Shown: positions 7,191 to 16,287, counted from the stretch's first letter. The stretch: DNA of 45,895 nt from Candidatus Krumholzibacteriia bacterium (GCA_024762975.1 JANTGJ010000012.1:1-45895); one strand, 5' to 3'. Notes: a model not told the origin generated them from the letters alone. Translations and numbers: made by a program.

Positions 7191-10100
7191 GGCGGTTGTG
7201 GGTGATGTGGACTGTCGCAGTAGTCGGACTCATGGGGTGTGCTGGAGCATCGCGGACCATGGAAGATCCGGCCCAGTGGTCGGCCCATCCGGCCGACGGC
7301 GTCGAGTTGGCGCTACAGGAGCAGAGCGGTGCCCTGCGTCTGGACTTCCGGTTTTCCGCCGGCGGCTATGCGATCGCGCGTCGTGAGGTGGATCTCGAAC
7401 TGCCGGAGAACTATGCCTTCCGGTTTCGTCTGCGCGGCGATGCACCCGTGAATGATCTCGAGTTCAAACTGGTAGACGCCAGCGGTGAGAACGTGTGGTG
7501 GCACGTGAAGCGCAATCTGGAGTGGCCGACCACGTGGGAGACGGTGCGCATCAAGAAGCGGCAGATCAAGTTTGCCTGGGGACCGGCCGGCGGAGGCGAG
7601 CTGACGCATGTCGCGGCAATCGAGTTTGCGATCACCGCCGGCAGCGGAGGCGAAGGCACAGTATGGATTGACGATCTGGAATTGATCGAACTGCCGGTCG
7701 AGTCGGGACCGCCGCCGGTCCCGGTCGCTCGTGCGAGCAGTTTCGCACCGGGGTACGAAGCAGCGCGGGCATTGGACGGGGATCCGGGCACGAGTTGGCG
7801 GCCGGCGTCCGATGATCTGCAGCCGTGGTTCGAATTGGATTTGCGCGGGGCCCGCGAATTCGGAGCCCTGACCCTCGACTGGGAAGCCGATCGCGGCGCA
7901 TCCCGGTACACGGTCGATGGTTTCCTGGAGGGCAAGTCGCAGCGGCTGGTTTCCGTGCAGGGAGGCAATGGCGGCGTGGACGATCTGTATTTGCCCGAGT
8001 CCGAGGCGGAGGTCCTGCGTGTTGCGATTCCGGCCACCGTCGGTCTGGCCGAGATTCGTCTGCAGCCGCTCGAGTACGCTGCGACGCGGGAAGCATTCTT
8101 CATGAATCTGGCTCGTCGCGCCGAGCGCGGGCTGTATCCGCGCGGCTTCCTGGATGAGCCGACTGCCTGGACAGTGGTTGGTGTTGATGGCGATACCCGG
8201 GAAGGGTTGTTGGGCGCGGACGGCGCGTTGGAAGCCGGACCGGGCGGTTTTACGATCGAACCCTTTCTGGAGTCCGGCGACCGGCTATTGACGTGGAACG
8301 ATGCGGTGAAAACGACACGGTTGGTCGATGGTGATTTACCGCTGCCGGTGGTCACATGGAACGTCGATCCCTGGAACCTGGAAGTGCAGGCGACGGGAGT
8401 CGGCAAGCCCGGTAGCAGTTCGGTGATGGGCTCCTATATCGTGCGAAACACGGGCCAGGACCCCCTGCAGGGGATGCTCTGGCTGACGATCCGTCCTTTC
8501 CAGGTCAATCCGCCGGTGCAGTTCCTCAACGTTCTGGGCGGAACGTCGAAGATCGCGACGATCGCCCGGGATGGCGATCTGGTACTCGTCAACGGCAAGC
8601 CCGGTGTCGTTGCAATGGACCGCCCCGACGCGTGGGGAGCTTCGACCTATGCAGGTGGCAGTATTGTCGGACATCTCGTTCGCGGGGATTTACCGGAGCG
8701 ATCTGCGGTGGACGATCCGTTCGAGGCGGCTTCGGCCGCGATGGGGTATCGCTTGGCTCTGGAGCCGGGCCAGTCCCGCCGGATCGAGATCGTACTGCCC
8801 TTGCATGAAAACGCGCCCGACGCTGAATCCATCGATGGAATCGCGGCTCAGCGTGCGGCCCGTGACTACTGGCGGACGAAGGCCGACCGCGTGACGATTG
8901 AGGGTCCTCCCGCAGCCCGGCAGGCGATCGAGACGCTGAAGGCGCAACTCGGTTGGATTCTGGTCAACCGGGCCGCCGCAGGCATCCAGCCGGGTACCCG
9001 CTCCTATGCGCGCTCGTGGATTCGCGACGGTACGCTGACCAGTGTGGCTTTGCTGCGCCTGGGATGTTTCGAGGAGGCGCGAGACTTCCTGCTGTGGTAT
9101 GCGCCACATCAGTATGAGAATGGCAAAATTCCCTGTGTCGTGGACTGGCGCGGCGCCGACCCGGTGCCGGAGCACGACTCGACTGGCCAGTTCATCTACC
9201 TGGTGAGGGAATACCTGAGGTATACCGGTGACCTGGCGGTCGCGGAACAGATGTGGCCGCGCGTGGTGCGGGGCGTGGAGTATCTCGAATCGCTGCTCGC
9301 GCAGCGGCGGTCTGCCGGGTACGCGACACCGGACCAGCGCCGCTTTTACGGGATCCTGCCACCATCGATCAGTCATGAAGGCTACGCGGCCAAACCGATG
9401 CACTCGTATTGGGATGACTTCTTCGCGCTGCGCGGGTTCAAAGATGCGGTCCAACTGGCCGAACGGCTGGGAAAACCCACTGCCGGTTTGATGGCGATTC
9501 GTGACCGGTTCGCGGCTGATCTGTCGGCCTCGCTGGAGGCTTCGCTGATGTTCCATGACATCGACTACGTGCCCGGTTGCGCCGACCTGGGTGATTTCGA
9601 TGCAACCTCCACCACCGTGGCGCTGGATCCCGCTGCAGCTGGCAACCTGCTGCCCGAAGGATCGTTGCAAGCAACCTTCGAACGCTATTGGGAGTTCTTT
9701 GCCGGTCGTCGCGATGGCGATCCCTGGCGGGCATTTACACCGTATGAGATCCGTACGATCGGTACCTTTGTGCGCCTGGGTTGGCGCGAACGCGCGTACG
9801 AAGCTTTGGAATTCTTTCTGGCACACCGCGTCCCCAGCGGGTGGCGACAGTGGCCGGAAGTCGTGGCCTCGGATACCACGCGGGCCTGGTTTGTCGGAGA
9901 CATGCCCCACACCTGGGTCGGATCGGACTACGTTCGAAGTTTCCTGGATCTGTTGGTCTATGAGGATCGCGATGCCGGCGATACGGCAACGGCACTGGTT
10001 CTGGCCGCGGGTCTGCCCGCGGCATGGCTGGAAGGGGAGGGATTTCGCGTCGATGGCCTACCCACGCCCTGGGGGACGTTGGGGTACCGGATCTGGAAGT

Positions 10101-10279
10101 GCCCGGAGGGTGTCCGCATGCAGATCGATGCTGGTGTTCAGCCACCGGGAGGATTGCGCATCGACGCGCCGATTCGGCCCGTTGGGGTGCTGTTGAACGG
10201 AAAACCCGCCTCGCTGGACGATGCCGGTCGCATTCGAGTCGATCGTGTGCCGGCCCAGTTGCTCTGGCCGTCCCGCTAG
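7187..10279 (+). CDS. Discoidin-domain six-hairpin glycosidase-like lipoprotein, family unassigned
   Basis: The 1030-aa protein has a lipoprotein signal (VGLMGC, Cys about 18). Order of parts: a beta-sandwich carbohydrate-binding-like domain (about 25-165, ending GTVWIDDLELIEL), an F5/8 type C discoidin domain (about 175-300; LDGDPGTSWRPASDDLQP), a further beta-sandwich (about 330-575), and an (alpha/alpha)6-barrel region (about 600-930) with RSYARSWIRDGTLTS, PEHDSTGQFIYLVREYL, MHSYWDDFFALRGF and WRQWPEVVASD. The barrel resembles amylo-alpha-glucosidase / six-hairpin glycosidases, but I cannot place it in a named GH family. Acidic residues in the RDG, EHDSTGQ, WDD and WPEV motifs are candidate catalytic groups. 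The ATG overlaps the permease stop. A periplasmic or surface role in trimming beta-1,2-glucan or its side groups is inferred from position. Confidence 0.8.
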   Translation: MRRLWVMWTVAVVGLMGCAGASRTMEDPAQWSAHPADGVELALQEQSGALRLDFRFSAGGYAIARREVDLELPENYAFRFRLRGDAPVNDLEFKLVDASGENVWWHVKRNLEWPTTWETVRIKKRQIKFAWGPAGGGELTHVAAIEFAITAGSGGEGTVWIDDLELIELPVESGPPPVPVARASSFAPGYEAARALDGDPGTSWRPASDDLQPWFELDLRGAREFGALTLDWEADRGASRYTVDGFLEGKSQRLVSVQGGNGGVDDLYLPESEAEVLRVAIPATVGLAEIRLQPLEYAATREAFFMNLARRAERGLYPRGFLDEPTAWTVVGVDGDTREGLLGADGALEAGPGGFTIEPFLESGDRLLTWNDAVKTTRLVDGDLPLPVVTWNVDPWNLEVQATGVGKPGSSSVMGSYIVRNTGQDPLQGMLWLTIRPFQVNPPVQFLNVLGGTSKIATIARDGDLVLVNGKPGVVAMDRPDAWGASTYAGGSIVGHLVRGDLPERSAVDDPFEAASAAMGYRLALEPGQSRRIEIVLPLHENAPDAESIDGIAAQRAARDYWRTKADRVTIEGPPAARQAIETLKAQLGWILVNRAAAGIQPGTRSYARSWIRDGTLTSVALLRLGCFEEARDFLLWYAPHQYENGKIPCVVDWRGADPVPEHDSTGQFIYLVREYLRYTGDLAVAEQMWPRVVRGVEYLESLLAQRRSAGYATPDQRRFYGILPPSISHEGYAAKPMHSYWDDFFALRGFKDAVQLAERLGKPTAGLMAIRDRFAADLSASLEASLMFHDIDYVPGCADLGDFDATSTTVALDPAAAGNLLPEGSLQATFERYWEFFAGRRDGDPWRAFTPYEIRTIGTFVRLGWRERAYEALEFFLAHRVPSGWRQWPEVVASDTTRAWFVGDMPHTWVGSDYVRSFLDLLVYEDRDAGDTATALVLAAGLPAAWLEGEGFRVDGLPTPWGTLGYRIWKCPEGVRMQIDAGVQPPGGLRIDAPIRPVGVLLNGKPASLDDAGRIRVDRVPAQLLWPSR

Positions 10280-10283
10280 GGAA

Positions 10284-10976
10284 TCAATCCCGCGGCACCA
10301 CGGCATTCACGGCTTTCGCCCACACGTCGTAGCCCTTGTCATTGAGGTGCAAACGATCGGGCAGAAAGAAGGAGTCGTCCGGTAGCCCGTCTTCGCCCAG
10401 TAGGGGCAGGCCGACCTCGATATAGTCCATCAGTGGATCGGCTGAACAGCGCTCTGCCAGCAGTTTGTTCGCCTCGAGCATCGCCGGCCATTTCGCCCAC
10501 CGCAGGCCGCCCGGTTTGATCGACATCACATAGAAATGCACGTGGGGCAGTTCGGTGCGGACGAGCCGCACGAAGTCGTCGAATGCGTTGATGAAATCAT
10601 TCGGTGTCACACCGAAGTCGATGTCGTTGTCGCCCTCGTACAGCAGGATCGCAGCAGGGCGGTAGGGCAGGACGATCTGGTCGCAGTAGTACATCACGTC
10701 GTAGATCGTGCTACCCCCGAACCCGCGCGGTATGACGCGGCGCGGAGCGAGGTCCTGCGCGATGCGCGGATGCCACATCCGCATGCTGGAGCTACCGATG
10801 CAGAGCAAGCCGCCGGCGGCCGGAAAGTCGGTGGAGTCGGCGGCTACGAAGGCTGCAATGTCGCCCGCGAATCGCTCCGGATCCGGGAAGGCAGGGGAGT
10901 AGGTGTTTTCTGTCGCGGTCACGGCGGATGGGCCCATCAACCCCATGAAAAAGAATAATATCGCCATGGAGCGCAT
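10284..10976 (-). CDS. SGNH/GDSL-type hydrolase, exported
   Basis: The 230-aa protein has an N-terminal signal-like segment (MAILFFFMGLMGPSAVTA). SGNH blocks are visible: block I as CIGSSSM (nucleophile Ser within GSSS rather than GDS), block II GFGGST, block III YEGDND and block V DRLHLN with the catalytic Asp and His. Such enzymes are esterases or acyl-hydrolases. It is the third gene of the minus-strand GH94 operon, 4 bases after the GH1 gene, so a role in removing acyl groups (for example succinyl or acetyl substituents of periplasmic glucans) is plausible but unproven. Its stop lies 4 bases from the stop of the convergent 1030-aa gene. Confidence 0.85.
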   Translation of the reverse strand: MRSMAILFFFMGLMGPSAVTATENTYSPAFPDPERFAGDIAAFVAADSTDFPAAGGLLCIGSSSMRMWHPRIAQDLAPRRVIPRGFGGSTIYDVMYYCDQIVLPYRPAAILLYEGDNDIDFGVTPNDFINAFDDFVRLVRTELPHVHFYVMSIKPGGLRWAKWPAMLEANKLLAERCSADPLMDYIEVGLPLLGEDGLPDDSFFLPDRLHLNDKGYDVWAKAVNAVVPRD

Positions 10977-10980
10977 GATG

Positions 10981-12336
10981 TTACCCCTCCTGGTCGAGGC
11001 GGCCGCCCGCCGATTCGATGATCTCTCGGTACAAATGACCGCTGTCTTTGATCGTTCGTTCCTGCGTTTCGAAGTTCACGCGGATCAGACCCATTCGCTT
11101 GCTGAAGCCGCAGGCCCATTCCAGGTTGTCCAGCAGGGACCAGACGAAGTATCCCCGCAGGTCCACTCCTTGAGCGATCGCTTCACGCGAAGCGCGCAGA
11201 TGTTCGAGTAGATAAGCTGCGCGCCGGTCATCGCGCACACGTCCATCGGAGTCGGGCGCGGGATCGTCGAAGGCGGCCCCATTCTCGGTGATGTAGATCG
11301 CTGGGTTTCCGTACCTCTGTTTCATCCAGACCAGAGTTTGAAGCAGACTCTCCGCCCGGACCTCCCAGCCCAGTTCTGTGTATTCCGCGCCGGGTTGGCG
11401 CACCTGTGCCGCCGGCACGGGGCTGGCCTGCGTTTCAGCTCGGTTCACTGAGCGCGTGTAATAGTTCAAGCCGATGAAATCGAGGGGCTGAGCGATCAGT
11501 GAAAAATCCTCGTCATCAAACCGGGGCCAATTCTCACCGAAGATCTCAGGCATTTCGGTCGGGTAAGAGCCTCGCAGTAGCGGGTCCAGGTATTGCCGAT
11601 TCATGTACGCCTCTGCCAGGCGGGTTGCGTGTAGATCTTCCGGCGTGTCGCTGGCCGCATCCTTGGGCTCGATGTTCACCACGATTCCGATCTGACCGTC
11701 GGACAGGGAGCGGTAGCGCCGGACGGCCTCGCCGTGGGCGCGCAACAGATTGTGGCTGGCCAGAGGCGCCAGCGAAAGGTCCTGCTTCCCGGGGGCATGG
11801 ACGCCGTGCACGTAGCCGGCGTCGACGATGACCCAGGGTTCATTCAGCGTGGTCCAGCGCCCTACTCGATCAGCCAGTCGGCGCCAGACGATCTCGGCGT
11901 AGTCGGCGAACCAGTCCGCGCTGTCGCGATTCGCCCAGCCGCCCTGTTCGTCCAGCTTCGCCGGCAAATCCCAGTGATAGAGAGTAGGCACCGGCTCGAT
12001 GCCGGCGGCGAGCAATCCATCGACCAGGCGCTCGTAGAAATCGAGTCCGTGCTCATTGATGGCACCCGTCCCCTCGGGCTGGATCCGGTTCCAGGCGAGG
12101 CTGAATCGGTAGGCGTTCAATCCGAGCTTCTGCATGTACCCGATGTCCTCGCGCCAGCGCTGATAATGGTCGCAGGCGACATCGCCGGTATCCCCGCCGG
12201 CGATTCGTCCTGGCTGCTGCGAGAAAAGATGCCAATTGCTCGGGCCTGCACCGTCGCTCAACGGCGAACCCTCGATCTGATACGAGGACGTGGCGGCGCC
12301 CCACAGGAAGTCGTTCGGAAAGGAACTGCCGCTCAT
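10981..12336 (-). CDS. GH1 beta-glucosidase, cytoplasmic
   Basis: The start is ATG 12336, overlapping the GH94 stop (ATGA), preceded by GAGGAG; the ORF-track extension to 12564 is the same frame read through the GH94 3' end. The 451-aa product begins FPNDFLWGAATSSYQIEGS and carries WTTLNEPWV with the acid/base Glu166, and ITENGAA with the nucleophile Glu351. There is no signal peptide, so it acts in the cytoplasm. GH1 enzymes hydrolyse beta-glucosides; here the likely substrate is sophorose or short sophoro-oligosaccharides left by the GH94 phosphorylase. Linkage specificity is an inference from the operon. Confidence 0.93.
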   Translation of the reverse strand: MSGSSFPNDFLWGAATSSYQIEGSPLSDGAGPSNWHLFSQQPGRIAGGDTGDVACDHYQRWREDIGYMQKLGLNAYRFSLAWNRIQPEGTGAINEHGLDFYERLVDGLLAAGIEPVPTLYHWDLPAKLDEQGGWANRDSADWFADYAEIVWRRLADRVGRWTTLNEPWVIVDAGYVHGVHAPGKQDLSLAPLASHNLLRAHGEAVRRYRSLSDGQIGIVVNIEPKDAASDTPEDLHATRLAEAYMNRQYLDPLLRGSYPTEMPEIFGENWPRFDDEDFSLIAQPLDFIGLNYYTRSVNRAETQASPVPAAQVRQPGAEYTELGWEVRAESLLQTLVWMKQRYGNPAIYITENGAAFDDPAPDSDGRVRDDRRAAYLLEHLRASREAIAQGVDLRGYFVWSLLDNLEWACGFSKRMGLIRVNFETQERTIKDSGHLYREIIESAGGRLDQEG

Positions 12337-15300
12337 GGTGACTCCTCGGGTCCCAGCGTGATTCGGGCTTGGTGGATGCGTCCGTCGCGCACCAGGGGTA
12401 GGCGCGCTGGTCCATGGGGGGGGGGCAGTACTTGACTGTCCCATTCGATCGAGATCACTCGTGCGGAGCAGAGTTGGGGATTGATGACTTCGATGTCGTA
12501 CCGAGTCTCCGGTCGTGTGCCGACCTCGCGATCGGGAGTCGACAGCAGCCCGGGAACTCGCCATGTGATCGAATAGCTCGGCCAGTCGTCCGGCACGCAG
12601 GGGGCCACGACGAGTTCGTCACCCTCTTGACGCAGGCCGAGGATTGATTCGAGCGCAACGCGGAGCATCCAGCCCGAAGAACCGGTATACCAGGTCCATC
12701 CGCCGCGTCCGATATGGGGCTCGGCGCCGTAGACATCGGCGGCAACGACGTACGGTTCGACCTGATACCGCTCGACGGCTTCGGCATCGCGGGTATGGCG
12801 CACCGGATTGATCATGGTCAGCAATCGTGCTGCGACGTTGCGGCGGCCCAACTCGGCCATGGCACGCACCGCCCAGAGCGCTGCGTGGGTATACTGCCCT
12901 CCATTCTCGCGCACACCGGCCACGTAGCCCTTGATGTAACCCGGGTCATGCGGCGTGTCGATGAATGGCGGCGTCAGCAGTCGGACCAAGCCGTTCTTCT
13001 CGTCGATCAGATGCTTCTGTACGGCATCCATGACCTGGGCTGCTCGCCGTGGTGATGCGGCACCGGACAGGACCGACCAGGACTGTGCCAGGGCATCGAT
13101 GGCGCACTCCTTATTCTCCCACGAACCGAGCGGTGCGCCATTGTCATAGTAACCGCGACGATACCAGTCGCCGTCCCACCCGGTGTCGTTGAGTGTGTGA
13201 ATCATCTCGTCGCGATAGGTGCGGTACCGATCTGCCCGTTCGGATTGTCCACGGTCCAGGCAGAACGGCAGAAAGCCGTCGATGATCTTGACCAGGAAGA
13301 AGCCCATCCACACGCTTTCGCCGCGCCCTTCACGTCCGACGCGGTTCATACCGTCGTTCCAGTCGCCGGTGCCGAATAGCGGCAAGCCGTGAGCGCCGCG
13401 AACCAGGGATCGATCCAGGGCCCGGCAGCAGTGGTCGTACAGGGTGCCGCTCTCGCCGGACGGCTGCGCCTGCAGGAAAACCTCGTCCTGGCCTTCCTCC
13501 AGTTGCGCCGCCGTCAGGTAGGGGCGCACTTCTTCCAGGATCTCCCGGTCGCCAGTGGCAGAGACGTATTCGGCGGTCGCCCATGGGAGCCAGAGCAGGT
13601 CGTCGGCGAAGCGGGTGCGAATTCCGCGGTCCAGCGGTGGATGCCACCAGTGCAATACATCGCCCTCGACGAACTGGTGTCCGGCGTGCAAGAGGATCTG
13701 ATCGCGCACGAGCTTGGGCCACAGTGGCAGTAGCGACAGGGAATCCTGCAATTGATCGCGATAGCCGTAGGCTCCACCCGACTGGTACAAGGCCGATCGC
13801 CCGTGCAAGCGACACGCGAGCGTCTGGTACCCGAGCCAACCGTTGACCATCAGGTCCAATTCGCGGACCGGAGTTTGGATCTGGATTCGGTCCAACTGGT
13901 CACGCCACGTATCGCGTGTCGATCGCCACGCTTCATCGCAGGCGCCGGGGCGAGTGAATTCCTGGATCAGTTCGCAGACCCGGTCGCGATTCTCTTCCGC
14001 AGCCAGCAGAACCCAAAACTCCTGCGTTTGTTGCGGCTCCAACTGGAATTCGGTCTGGAGGGCGAGGCACGGATCGAGGCCCGCACCGGTGCGTCCGTCC
14101 AGAGGACCTGCGTTGGGTGTGCAGTCGATTGGTGTACCGGCGCCGCCGGTGAAGCAGGTCGCGTCGCCGGTGTAGGTGAACGAATTGAGTTTCTGTTCCG
14201 CAACCAGGGTTGCGGCGGCCACCGCACCCTGGAACGGGCTGGTACGGCAACTGCGGGCGAGCAATGCATTGGTGTTGCCATCGAATTCGGTGACGACGTA
14301 GCGTGCGTCGTTGGCGACGGATTCGCCCAGGACGAGTTGGTGGACTGAAATGAGGGATAGATCGCGTCGTTGCTGACCCGGGTTGGTTACCCGGATTCGG
14401 GTCAGACGCACGGGGCGGGTCCGGTCAACACAGGTGAGAGTCTGGACCTCCAGGCCATTACCCTCTCGCTGCCAGCGAGTGTAGCCCTGGCCGTGCCGTA
14501 CCTGGTAGTCACCGCCTCCGGGAGCGGGCCCGGGCTGGCAGGAAAATTGGCCGCCAGTGGTTTCGTCGCGCAGGAACAGTGCCTCGCCGTGCGGGTCGAG
14601 CAATGGATCGTTCGGCCAGGGGGTGAGTCGGTTTTCGCGGCTGTTTCCGAACCAGGTCGTGCCCGCGCCGGTTTCACTGACCAGGCACCCGAATCGGTCG
14701 TTGGCCATCACATTCGTCCACGGGCGCGGCGGCAGGTGCACACCGCAACCGGCGGAAGGCACTTCGATGGCATACTCGCACCCATTCCCAGTGAACCCGC
14801 CCCAACCGTTGTGGAACTCGATCTCATCGCTCAACTTCGGTTCAGTGGTCTTCGTTTCATCCCGCATCTCGATCGGCGCCACGAGGTTGGGGGCCGGCCA
14901 CTGGATCGACTCGAGCGGGTGCTTGCCATCGAGGTACAGATCGGCCGCCAGGCGAAGCAGGTTCCGGTCGCCGGAGGCGAGTCCGCTCAGGCGCACGACG
15001 TTCTGAGCGGGGGCTGCCCCGGAATTCGGACAATCATCGTCGATGATGGTCAACTGGATCGGCAATCCGAGCGACTGCCAGGAACGATGTAGTTTCTCCA
15101 GCAGCGAAACCGCCTCTGGTTCCGCCTCCACCACGACGAGCGGATATCGTCGGTCGATCGCCCATTCGGCCAGTCGTTGCGGATCGAAGGTTCCGACCTC
15201 AAGTTCCGGCATCTGCCGACGCAGGCTTTGCTCACGCCGAAGGACGGCACCGGCGAGTTCTTCGGCCGCTTGCTGCTCATCAACCGAAATTCCGATTCCG

Positions 15301-16199
15301 GCCATGCGTTGCTCGGCGCATGCGCTTGCGCTCCTGAATGCGCGATCGACTTCTTCTGGGCCGGTCAGGGCACTGATGAGTTCGGGAATTTCATCCGGGT
15401 CGGTTGCGGCTCCCAGCAGGAACGTGCAACTGATCAATCCGCCAGGCTTCAGTTCAAAGGCACGCCGCAGCGAAACAACGGGATCGAGGACGTTTCCGAC
15501 CGTTCCGGACAAGGGCTTGGAACCGGTCATGGCCAGCAGATCACCGGGTGCTCGGCCGCGACCGAAGAAGCGGGCTCGGTCCGTTTCGAACTCCACAGGC
15601 CCCGACTCCAGCAGTGAGTGAACAAGTACGGGCGTCAGCTCGTGCGGGGAGCGGGAGCGCCGGCCTACGCAGAGGGTCCGTTGATCCGGCAGCAGCGATG
15701 ATTGGAGGAACAACTTGGAGAATGCGGGGTGGGCGGCGTGGGCCGCCCTTTCATTCAGAACCACCTCGGCCAGCGAGGTGACGTCCAGTCGGCGGGTGCA
15801 GGTGTCCAGATTCCGGATCGTGATCCGGTGAAGTTGTGCCGATCGACCCGGAACAACACAAATTTCCTGCTGGACCCGCAGTTCGCACCCGATCTGTTCG
15901 GAAACGAAGTTGCCCGGCTCCCAGCGCGTGTCGGGAGTCTGGAAATCTCTACTGGTAGCCCTGCCGGCGGGCCACCACAGACTCCGATCCAGATCGCGAA
16001 TGAAGAATCGCAGGCCGGTCGCTGCGGCGCCTTCCCAGCAAGTCAGAGCGAGGTCGCCAGCGGTGGAAAATCCGAGTCCGGAGCCGTCAGTCACAGCGAT
16101 GTAACTTTCTGGATCCGAGCCAATTGAGCTGCTGAGGATGGCGCCATTGGCGGAGGCAGCGCTCCTCAGGGGAAAGGGGTGAAAGGGGGACTTCGTCAT
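12333..16199 (-). CDS. GH94 phosphorylase-like protein, probable 1,2-beta-oligoglucan phosphorylase
   Basis: The 1288-aa protein lacks a signal peptide. The start is supported by AAAGGA upstream of ATG 16199. Its layout follows the C-terminal half of cyclic beta-1,2-glucan synthases: a first beta-sandwich (about 20-300; TDGSGLGFSTAGDLALT, AAHAAHPAFSKLF), an alpha/beta linker (about 320-440), a second beta-sandwich (about 455-740), then the GH94 (alpha/alpha)6 barrel with LYQSGGAYGYRDQLQD, GTGDWNDGMNRVG (general acid probably Asp949) and ENGGQYTHAA. The membrane GT84 synthase part is absent. Known GH94 relatives of this shape are 1,2-beta-oligoglucan phosphorylases, which release glucose-1-phosphate. 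Cyclic-glucan trimming is an alternative. It overlaps the GH1 gene by 4 bases and contains a C10 tract near residue 1260. Confidence 0.87.
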   Translation of the reverse strand: MTKSPFHPFPLRSAASANGAILSSSIGSDPESYIAVTDGSGLGFSTAGDLALTCWEGAAATGLRFFIRDLDRSLWWPAGRATSRDFQTPDTRWEPGNFVSEQIGCELRVQQEICVVPGRSAQLHRITIRNLDTCTRRLDVTSLAEVVLNERAAHAAHPAFSKLFLQSSLLPDQRTLCVGRRSRSPHELTPVLVHSLLESGPVEFETDRARFFGRGRAPGDLLAMTGSKPLSGTVGNVLDPVVSLRRAFELKPGGLISCTFLLGAATDPDEIPELISALTGPEEVDRAFRSASACAEQRMAGIGISVDEQQAAEELAGAVLRREQSLRRQMPELEVGTFDPQRLAEWAIDRRYPLVVVEAEPEAVSLLEKLHRSWQSLGLPIQLTIIDDDCPNSGAAPAQNVVRLSGLASGDRNLLRLAADLYLDGKHPLESIQWPAPNLVAPIEMRDETKTTEPKLSDEIEFHNGWGGFTGNGCEYAIEVPSAGCGVHLPPRPWTNVMANDRFGCLVSETGAGTTWFGNSRENRLTPWPNDPLLDPHGEALFLRDETTGGQFSCQPGPAPGGGDYQVRHGQGYTRWQREGNGLEVQTLTCVDRTRPVRLTRIRVTNPGQQRRDLSLISVHQLVLGESVANDARYVVTEFDGNTNALLARSCRTSPFQGAVAAATLVAEQKLNSFTYTGDATCFTGGAGTPIDCTPNAGPLDGRTGAGLDPCLALQTEFQLEPQQTQEFWVLLAAEENRDRVCELIQEFTRPGACDEAWRSTRDTWRDQLDRIQIQTPVRELDLMVNGWLGYQTLACRLHGRSALYQSGGAYGYRDQLQDSLSLLPLWPKLVRDQILLHAGHQFVEGDVLHWWHPPLDRGIRTRFADDLLWLPWATAEYVSATGDREILEEVRPYLTAAQLEEGQDEVFLQAQPSGESGTLYDHCCRALDRSLVRGAHGLPLFGTGDWNDGMNRVGREGRGESVWMGFFLVKIIDGFLPFCLDRGQSERADRYRTYRDEMIHTLNDTGWDGDWYRRGYYDNGAPLGSWENKECAIDALAQSWSVLSGAASPRRAAQVMDAVQKHLIDEKNGLVRLLTPPFIDTPHDPGYIKGYVAGVRENGGQYTHAALWAVRAMAELGRRNVAARLLTMINPVRHTRDAEAVERYQVEPYVVAADVYGAEPHIGRGGWTWYTGSSGWMLRVALESILGLRQEGDELVVAPCVPDDWPSYSITWRVPGLLSTPDREVGTRPETRYDIEVINPQLCSARVISIEWDSQVLPPPHGPARLPLVRDGRIHQARITLGPEESP
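12416..12425 (-). repeat. C10 homopolymer in the GH94 3' end
   Basis: Ten consecutive G on the plus strand (C10 on the coding strand) encode the PPP of VLPPPH near residue 1260 of the GH94 protein. The GH1 reading frame, which is -1 relative to GH94, stays open through this tract. A one-base insertion or a -1 slip would therefore fuse GH94 to GH1. It could also be a site of sequencing error. Confidence 0.9.
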
Positions 16200-16258
16200 G
16201 TAGGTTTCCTTTCAACCTGTGCTCGATCGGGACAGCTTCCAGACTCGCATAGGGAAAT

Positions 16259-16287
16259 CCTATAGAGCAAAAAATTCCTTTTGTCAA
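16259..16287 (-). promoter_or_regulatory. Promoter of the GH94-GH1-SGNH operon
   Basis: On the minus strand, TTGACA (plus-strand 16282-16287) and TATAGG (16259-16264) are separated by exactly 17 bases: a perfect -35 and a 4/6 -10. It points at the GH94 start 60 bases downstream. The -35 lies in the left arm of the inverted repeat at 16281-16302. Confidence 0.65.

Noticed and set aside
10981-12564. GH1 ORF extended to 12564
   Set aside because: The extra 76 codons lie inside the GH94 gene and are low-complexity; the family start FPNDFLWGAATSS follows ATG 12336. The open extension is kept only as the basis of the frameshift finding.
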